Assembly (NCBI GenBank): GCA_011526105.1
Contig: WYAZ01000184.1
Span: forward strand, 37,623 to 101,622
Reading direction: 5' to 3'
DNA: 64,000 bases
Origin: Deltaproteobacteria bacterium
GTDB taxonomy: Bacteria > Myxococcota > Kuafuiibacteriia > Kuafuiibacteriales > Kuafuiibacteriaceae
The notes under the pieces were generated by a model. The model had not been told where the DNA came from and made no database searches. It saw only the letters and a list, made by a program, of their open reading frames with translations. The position numbers and the translations under genes are program-made. This document shows, one piece after another, positions 59,660-64,000 of this stretch (within the stretch, counting starts at the first letter, position 1; each line of letters begins with the position of its first letter).

Positions 59660-62532
59660 ACCTTCCCAGTTTCGAGACGTACTTCCGAGAGGTGCACGGG
59701 TACGAGCCCTTCCCATGGCAGCGGCGTCTCGCAGACAGGGTGCTCGAGTCGGGCTGGCCATCTCTGCTCGACCTTCCAACGGGCTCGGGCAAGACGAGCG
59801 CGCTCGACATCGCTCTGTACACCATGGCCGCCAGGCCCGAGGTCGCACCTCGCCGTGCGTTCCTGGTGGTGGACCGCCGGATCGTGGTCGACCAAGGGGC
59901 CGAGCATGCAAGGAGGATCCTGCGCAGGATGGAAGAAGGTGCAGCATCCCCCGTGCGCGATCGGCTCGTCGCGCTGTTCGGCGGTGTCGTTGGACGAGAT
60001 GCACCGTTTCACGTCGCGGTCCTTCGAGGTGGTATGCGGCGAGAGGACGATTGGGCGCGCAGGCCCGACCAGCCGGTCCTAGGGGTCTCGACCGTGGACC
60101 AGGTCGGTTCCCGCCTACTCTTTCGGGGATACGGCGTAACGCCTCGCATGGCCTCGGTGCACGCGGGCCTCCTCGGGAACGACACCCTGTACCTTCTGGA
60201 CGAGGTCCACCTGGCACAACCCTTCGCTCAAACCCTGGATGCAATCTCTCGCCGTTGGCGCTCCCGCTCGCCCAGCAGGCGCTTCGCCTTCGTGAGCATG
60301 TCAGCGACCACAGACTCTGCGGACACCGAGCCGTTTCGTATCGGACCCGAGGACCGAGAGCACCCGGTACTGAAACGGCGTCTCGAGGCGAGCAAGGCCG
60401 CGCGCCTCGAGGAAGTCAAGGTGAGGACGTCGGACGACGAGGACACTAAGCGACAGCGGGTCGCAGATGTCTGCGCGGAGAAGGCGCGCTCCTTCCTGCA
60501 AGATGGATGTGATCTCGTTGGTATCGTCGTGAATCGCGTGGACACGGCTCGTTTAGTTTGGCGTCTCCTCCAGAATCCAACGAAGGACTTCGATGCCGTC
60601 TTGCTCACCGGCCGGATGCGCCCTCTCGACCGCAAGCTCATCCTCGAAGGAGCTACAGGGCTGCTCGCACGAACCGGAGCCGCCAGCCCCAGAAGCGAGC
60701 GCCCGTGCCCCAAGCCGCTCGTGATCATCGCCACCCAGTGCATTGAAGCTGGCGCCGACCTCGATCTCGACGCGCTCGTAACCGAGTGCGCCAGCCTCGA
60801 TGCACTTCGACAACGATTTGGCCGCCTGGATAGACGGGGAGATCTCGGAAAGTCCCACGGGGTCGTCCTCATGCGGAGCGATCTGATCAGCCCGCGCACG
60901 CCCGATCCGGTCTACGGAGAGTCGCTGCCCAGGACGTGGGCCTGGCTCCGCTCTCACGGCGAGAGCATCGACTTCGGCATCGCGAGCTTGGACAAACACA
61001 TACCCGAGCCCTCAGCGCTCTCGGAACTCACGCCGCAGAAGAAACAGGCCCCAGTCATGCTCCCGTCGCACCTCGACTCGTGGGCGCAGACATCACCCGT
61101 GCCAGAGCCCGACCCAGATGTCAGCCTCTGGCTACACGGACCCGATACAAGCGTGCCTGAGGTTCAGATCGTCTGGCGGGCGGATGTCCTCGAGAGCATG
61201 CTCACCCCTGTCCCGGACGCGCCCGAAGGGTCGGTCGCCTCCGAGACGAGGTCTGAAGACGAACTCATCGCGCTCCTTTCGGCGTGCCCACCAAGCTCGC
61301 TCGAGGCGCTGTCCGTCCCGATCTACGCCGCCAAAGCGTGGCTTGCGGAAGCGCCGACCCGAGAGGTCGACGACCTGCTCGGAGCCTCTTCCGGTGAGGG
61401 CGCGAGCTTCTCCGATGGCCTCTATGCGCTCCGGTGGGCTGGCGAGGATTCGAGGCTGATCACTGCGGCGGCTCTCTCCCCCGGAGACACGCTCGTGGTG
61501 CCGGCGACGCGAGGCGGACTCAGCGGGCAGAACTGGGACCCTGCGAACACCTCGGACGCAGTCAACGATCTCGGCGACTGGGCTCAGTGGCTCGCGCGAG
61601 GAAGGGTCGCGCTGCGGACACACCCGGAGGTTCTCTCGACGTGGGGCCTCGGAGAGACATACGCGAAATCTGCACCCCAGCACTCGGACGACGACGCCCT
61701 GGAAGTGGCCGAAGTGCTCCAGGCATGGCTCGCCACGCTGCCACGAGATCTGGACGACGGCGGCCTCCCCGACTGGTCCTACATCCTCGATCGACTTCGC
61801 AAAGGTGTTCTGAGGTTTATCATTCTCGCCAACGGCAGCTACCTCGTGTCAGCCCCGTCTGGTGGGGTGAGGGACGGATCAACGGAGGATGATGACTCCT
61901 CATTCATCGAGAAGGCGGTCACGCTCGAACGCCATTCAGGTGACGTCGAGACCTGGGCCGATCGGTTCGTCGAGTCTCTCGGACTGGATCGAGAAACCGC
62001 CTCGGACGTCAAGCTCGCAGCGTGGCTCCACGACGTGGGTAAGGCCGAACGACGCTTCCAGCTCTGGCTCGCCGACGGGAATCCCGTCAAGGCAGCGATG
62101 CAGCAGAGTCCACTCGCCAAGTCCGTCGGCTCACCTCGCGACCGCCGCTCGCGCCAACGAGCTCGGGTCCGCGCTGGATACCCCTCCGGCTATCGGCACG
62201 AGCTGCTCTCGGTAGAGATGATCACTGGTTCTAGCGATGCGTTGGAGCAGGCATACGATAAGGACCTCGTGCTTCACCTGGTCGGGAGTCATCATGGCTG
62301 GTGTCGTCCATTCGCTCCCGCCTTGGATGATCCGGATGCACTTCAAGTCGAACTTGAACACGGCGAACATCGCCTCAGCGGGACCACTCGGCATCGACTA
62401 TCGGCCCTGGACTCGGGGGTCAGCGACCGCTTCTGGGCGCTCACCGAGAAATACGGCTGGTGGGGACTGGCTTGGTTCGAGGCGATCTTGCGACTCGCCG
62501 ACCACAGAGCGAGTGAGGAGGAGGCGCAATGA
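59656..62532 (+). CDS. cas3: type I-G Cas3 helicase-nuclease with C-terminal HD domain
   Basis: Cas3 unwinds and degrades target DNA after Cascade binding. The 958-residue protein starts at ATG 59656 (ATGA overlap with csb2). It has Walker A LDLPTGSGKT (41-47), the DEVH box (182-185), motif III MSATT (215-219), and motif VI QRFGRLDRRGD. The HD nuclease lies at the C-terminus, as is typical for this subtype: HSGDVETWADRF, WLHDVGKAERRF (H792, D793), HELLSVEM and GSHHGW (H879, H880). All catalytic motifs are intact, so the protein should be active. Confidence 0.94.
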   Translation: MNLPSFETYFREVHGYEPFPWQRRLADRVLESGWPSLLDLPTGSGKTSALDIALYTMAARPEVAPRRAFLVVDRRIVVDQGAEHARRILRRMEEGAASPVRDRLVALFGGVVGRDAPFHVAVLRGGMRREDDWARRPDQPVLGVSTVDQVGSRLLFRGYGVTPRMASVHAGLLGNDTLYLLDEVHLAQPFAQTLDAISRRWRSRSPSRRFAFVSMSATTDSADTEPFRIGPEDREHPVLKRRLEASKAARLEEVKVRTSDDEDTKRQRVADVCAEKARSFLQDGCDLVGIVVNRVDTARLVWRLLQNPTKDFDAVLLTGRMRPLDRKLILEGATGLLARTGAASPRSERPCPKPLVIIATQCIEAGADLDLDALVTECASLDALRQRFGRLDRRGDLGKSHGVVLMRSDLISPRTPDPVYGESLPRTWAWLRSHGESIDFGIASLDKHIPEPSALSELTPQKKQAPVMLPSHLDSWAQTSPVPEPDPDVSLWLHGPDTSVPEVQIVWRADVLESMLTPVPDAPEGSVASETRSEDELIALLSACPPSSLEALSVPIYAAKAWLAEAPTREVDDLLGASSGEGASFSDGLYALRWAGEDSRLITAAALSPGDTLVVPATRGGLSGQNWDPANTSDAVNDLGDWAQWLARGRVALRTHPEVLSTWGLGETYAKSAPQHSDDDALEVAEVLQAWLATLPRDLDDGGLPDWSYILDRLRKGVLRFIILANGSYLVSAPSGGVRDGSTEDDDSSFIEKAVTLERHSGDVETWADRFVESLGLDRETASDVKLAAWLHDVGKAERRFQLWLADGNPVKAAMQQSPLAKSVGSPRDRRSRQRARVRAGYPSGYRHELLSVEMITGSSDALEQAYDKDLVLHLVGSHHGWCRPFAPALDDPDALQVELEHGEHRLSGTTRHRLSALDSGVSDRFWALTEKYGWWGLAWFEAILRLADHRASEEEAQ

Positions 62533-63491
62533 CTGAAGTTTCGCTCGACGGACTGGATGGGTTGAGTCCTCTGGGGTTCTTTGCCTCCTTGGGTGTGCTT
62601 CGCGTGCTCGATGACCGTGCTCGGTCCGCTCGGCACGAGATGGCAGGTCCACGCATGTCGTGGGTCGACTCGGGAGGATGGCGTCCGAGGGTCCATGGCG
62701 TCTCCGGTCTCGAGGAAGTGATCGGAGCCGTGCTCGAAGATCAACCAAGTTGGACGAACGAACCAGCGCTCAGATTCGCATACGACAAAGGGGGAGAGCT
62801 GTGCGCACCCGATGTTCGCGGCGCAGTGAGGGATCTGAAGCCACCACCAGGCGTTATGCGAGGCTTCCTAATGCAGGTCGCCGACTTGTGGGCCACCGGC
62901 AAAGGACGCTCGGCGAGGCATGCGGCGGCCTACGGGACAGACATCGCCACCGACAACAACGGCAACACGAAACCCACGTCGCTGCATTTCACCGCCGGAC
63001 AGCAGACGTTTCTGTCTGCGGTCGCGGAGATCCATGAAAACCTGACCCGTGAGCACATCCGGGAGGCGCTCGCTGGCCCGTGGAAGCGAGAGAGCACACT
63101 GAAGACGGCGGGCTGGGACCCGATGGGCGCCTTCACGGCGAGGATGTACGCGATGCGTGCGTCCAACCCGGCCTCCGAGAAGCGCCCGGGAACCCCCGGC
63201 GCGGAGTGGCTCGCCTTCATCGGGATGTCGTTCTTTCCGACTTTTCCTGTGGGAACGCAGGTCTGCACCACCTGCGTTCGCGGCGGATGGAAGGACTCGA
63301 GTCTCACCTGGCCTCTGTGGGACCGTCCTGCATCTGCGCGCACTATCGAGAGTCTCTTGCGAACTCCTCGCCTCGCGCAGTTACAGGCGCGTCAGCGGGC
63401 GGCTCGTGGAGTTGTTGCGATCTGCAAAGCGTCAATCCTTCGGTCTGATCAGGGAGGCTACGGTGCGTTCGCTCCGACTTCGGTGTTGTAG
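62529..63491 (+). CDS. Cas8-like subunit of the type I-G operon (Csb3/Csx17-like)
   Basis: The 320-residue protein overlaps cas3 by ATGA. It begins VSLDGLDGLSPLGFFASLGV, the opening seen in Csx17/Csb3-type large or small subunits of I-U/I-G systems. Other marks are AAAYGTDIATDNNGNTKPTS, LHFTAGQQTFLSAVAEIHEN, PGAEWLAFIGMSFFPTFPVG and WPLWDRPAS. It is shorter than Csx17 (~700 residues) and fits the compact Cas8-like form that follows cas3. Two Cys (VCTTC) may bind zinc. It likely recognises the PAM side of the target. The name of the family is not certain to me. Confidence 0.8.
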   Translation: MTEVSLDGLDGLSPLGFFASLGVLRVLDDRARSARHEMAGPRMSWVDSGGWRPRVHGVSGLEEVIGAVLEDQPSWTNEPALRFAYDKGGELCAPDVRGAVRDLKPPPGVMRGFLMQVADLWATGKGRSARHAAAYGTDIATDNNGNTKPTSLHFTAGQQTFLSAVAEIHENLTREHIREALAGPWKRESTLKTAGWDPMGAFTARMYAMRASNPASEKRPGTPGAEWLAFIGMSFFPTFPVGTQVCTTCVRGGWKDSSLTWPLWDRPASARTIESLLRTPRLAQLQARQRAARGVVAICKASILRSDQGGYGAFAPTSVL

Positions 63492-63738
63492 GTAGGACCA
63501 TCGCACTCCTGCGAGCATCTGCTCATTTGCGCCCCCGCTCAGGCTGCACCCCACCTCTCCGGCGACGTGCGCGAGCATGCCGCGGGTTGCTTGGATCGGA
63601 AGCCATGCAGCTCCACCCTCGGGAGGGCAGCCACCTCGCGCATCAACCACTCTTCGTGGTCATCGCTTGGACACACAAGGTACGTGTTCGCCCTGGCAGG
63701 ACTGGACGCCAATCTGATCGCCCCGTATTCGCGGTCGG
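63492..63738. other. 247-nt region after the Cas operon
   Basis: I see no CRISPR repeats and no clear gene. On the minus strand a 69-codon frame (63539-63748) with VCPSDDHEEWLMREVAALPR has some coding character but no recognised family, and may be a fragment cut by the neighbouring insertion element. Confidence 0.4.
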
Positions 63739-64000
63739 ATGCAGGCACCCCGACGTTCCCGACGCCACTTCACCACCGCTGACAAAGCCCGAATCGCGAC
63801 CAAGGGCCACGATCTCTGCGCCTCGGGCCTGAGCCTCCGGGCTGCGGCGGCGAAGCTCGATGTGCTCGAAAACTCGCTTCGGCTTTGGATGAATCAGCAT
63901 CCAAACGTCGCGCCGAGGCTCCGGCGCGTTCGATTGATCGATCGTCCGGCCTCGACCACCGCTCCTGCGATCGCCTCGGTCCCGCAAACATCCGTGACCA
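63739..64000 (+). mobile_element. IS66-like TnpA/transposase HTH protein, 3' end outside window
   Basis: ATG 63739 begins MQAPRRSRRHFTTADKARIA followed by SGLSLRAAAAKLDVLENSLR and LWMNQ, the helix-turn-helix of IS66-type accessory proteins (TnpA). It continues with RLRRVRLIDRP, which fits the strand that follows in that family. The frame is open to the right edge. An IS66 element next to the Cas operon could mark a boundary of a mobile or rearranged segment; the rest of the element and its inverted repeats lie outside. Confidence 0.6.

Overview
This is a high-GC, gene-dense bacterial chromosome segment. The gene content suggests a member of the Myxococcota (Polyangia-like). The evidence is many lipoproteins with Asp/Ala/Pro-rich linkers, FHA-domain proteins, FG-GAP and beta-helix surface proteins, Gly-rich low-complexity linkers, and codons with G or C at the third position. 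The taxonomic call is inference from gene style; no rRNA is present.

Layout. 1-4.0 kb: the end of a repeat protein, two unknown genes, a decayed SRPBCC fragment, an isoprenylcysteine-methyltransferase-like membrane protein, a zinc ribbon and tRNA-Leu(UAA). 3.7-10.3 kb: a NarL-type sensor kinase, purF, a MepA-like peptidase and an SMC-like protein without a P-loop. 10.3-13.1 kb: the minus-strand operon rpsP-khpA-rimM-trmD-rplS, with TrmD extended by a second methyltransferase-like domain. 13.3-23.3 kb: an M19 dipeptidase homologue, several unknown proteins, and a segment that has duplicated and decayed (17.3-20.1 kb). 23.3-33.9 kb: envelope functions (lnt, a Wza-like export lipoprotein, an FHA/BY-kinase fusion, TolC, an MlaC-like protein) and two FHA proteins, one carrying a CpaF-like domain with degraded ATPase motifs. 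33.9-40.3 kb: a tightly coupled minus-strand operon of a divergent pyruvate phosphate dikinase and two lipoproteins. 40.4-49.5 kb: a glycine-zipper protein, radical SAM protein, NUDIX hydrolase, a basic-tailed unknown protein, carboxylesterase, amidohydrolase and beta-helix lipoprotein. 49.6-53.4 kb: an operon of a ThDP enzyme, a miniature transporter remnant and two SDR dehydrogenases. 53.4-54.8 kb: a SEC-C protein.

54.9-64.0 kb: a defence region. A WYL regulator precedes a translationally coupled type I-G (formerly I-U) CRISPR-Cas effector operon: csb1 (cas7), csb2 (cas5-cas6 fusion), cas3 with a C-terminal HD nuclease, and a Cas8-like subunit. No cas1, cas2, cas4 or repeat array is visible in the window. 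An IS66-like transposase accessory gene runs off the right edge.

The points most worth a second look are the enzyme-like domains that have lost key catalytic motifs (P-loop-less SMC-like protein, CpaF-like domain without Walker A lysine, altered PPDK, M19 homologue with a changed metal ligand), the coupled PPDK-lipoprotein operon, the basic-tailed ART-like candidate, and the stripped I-G effector locus.
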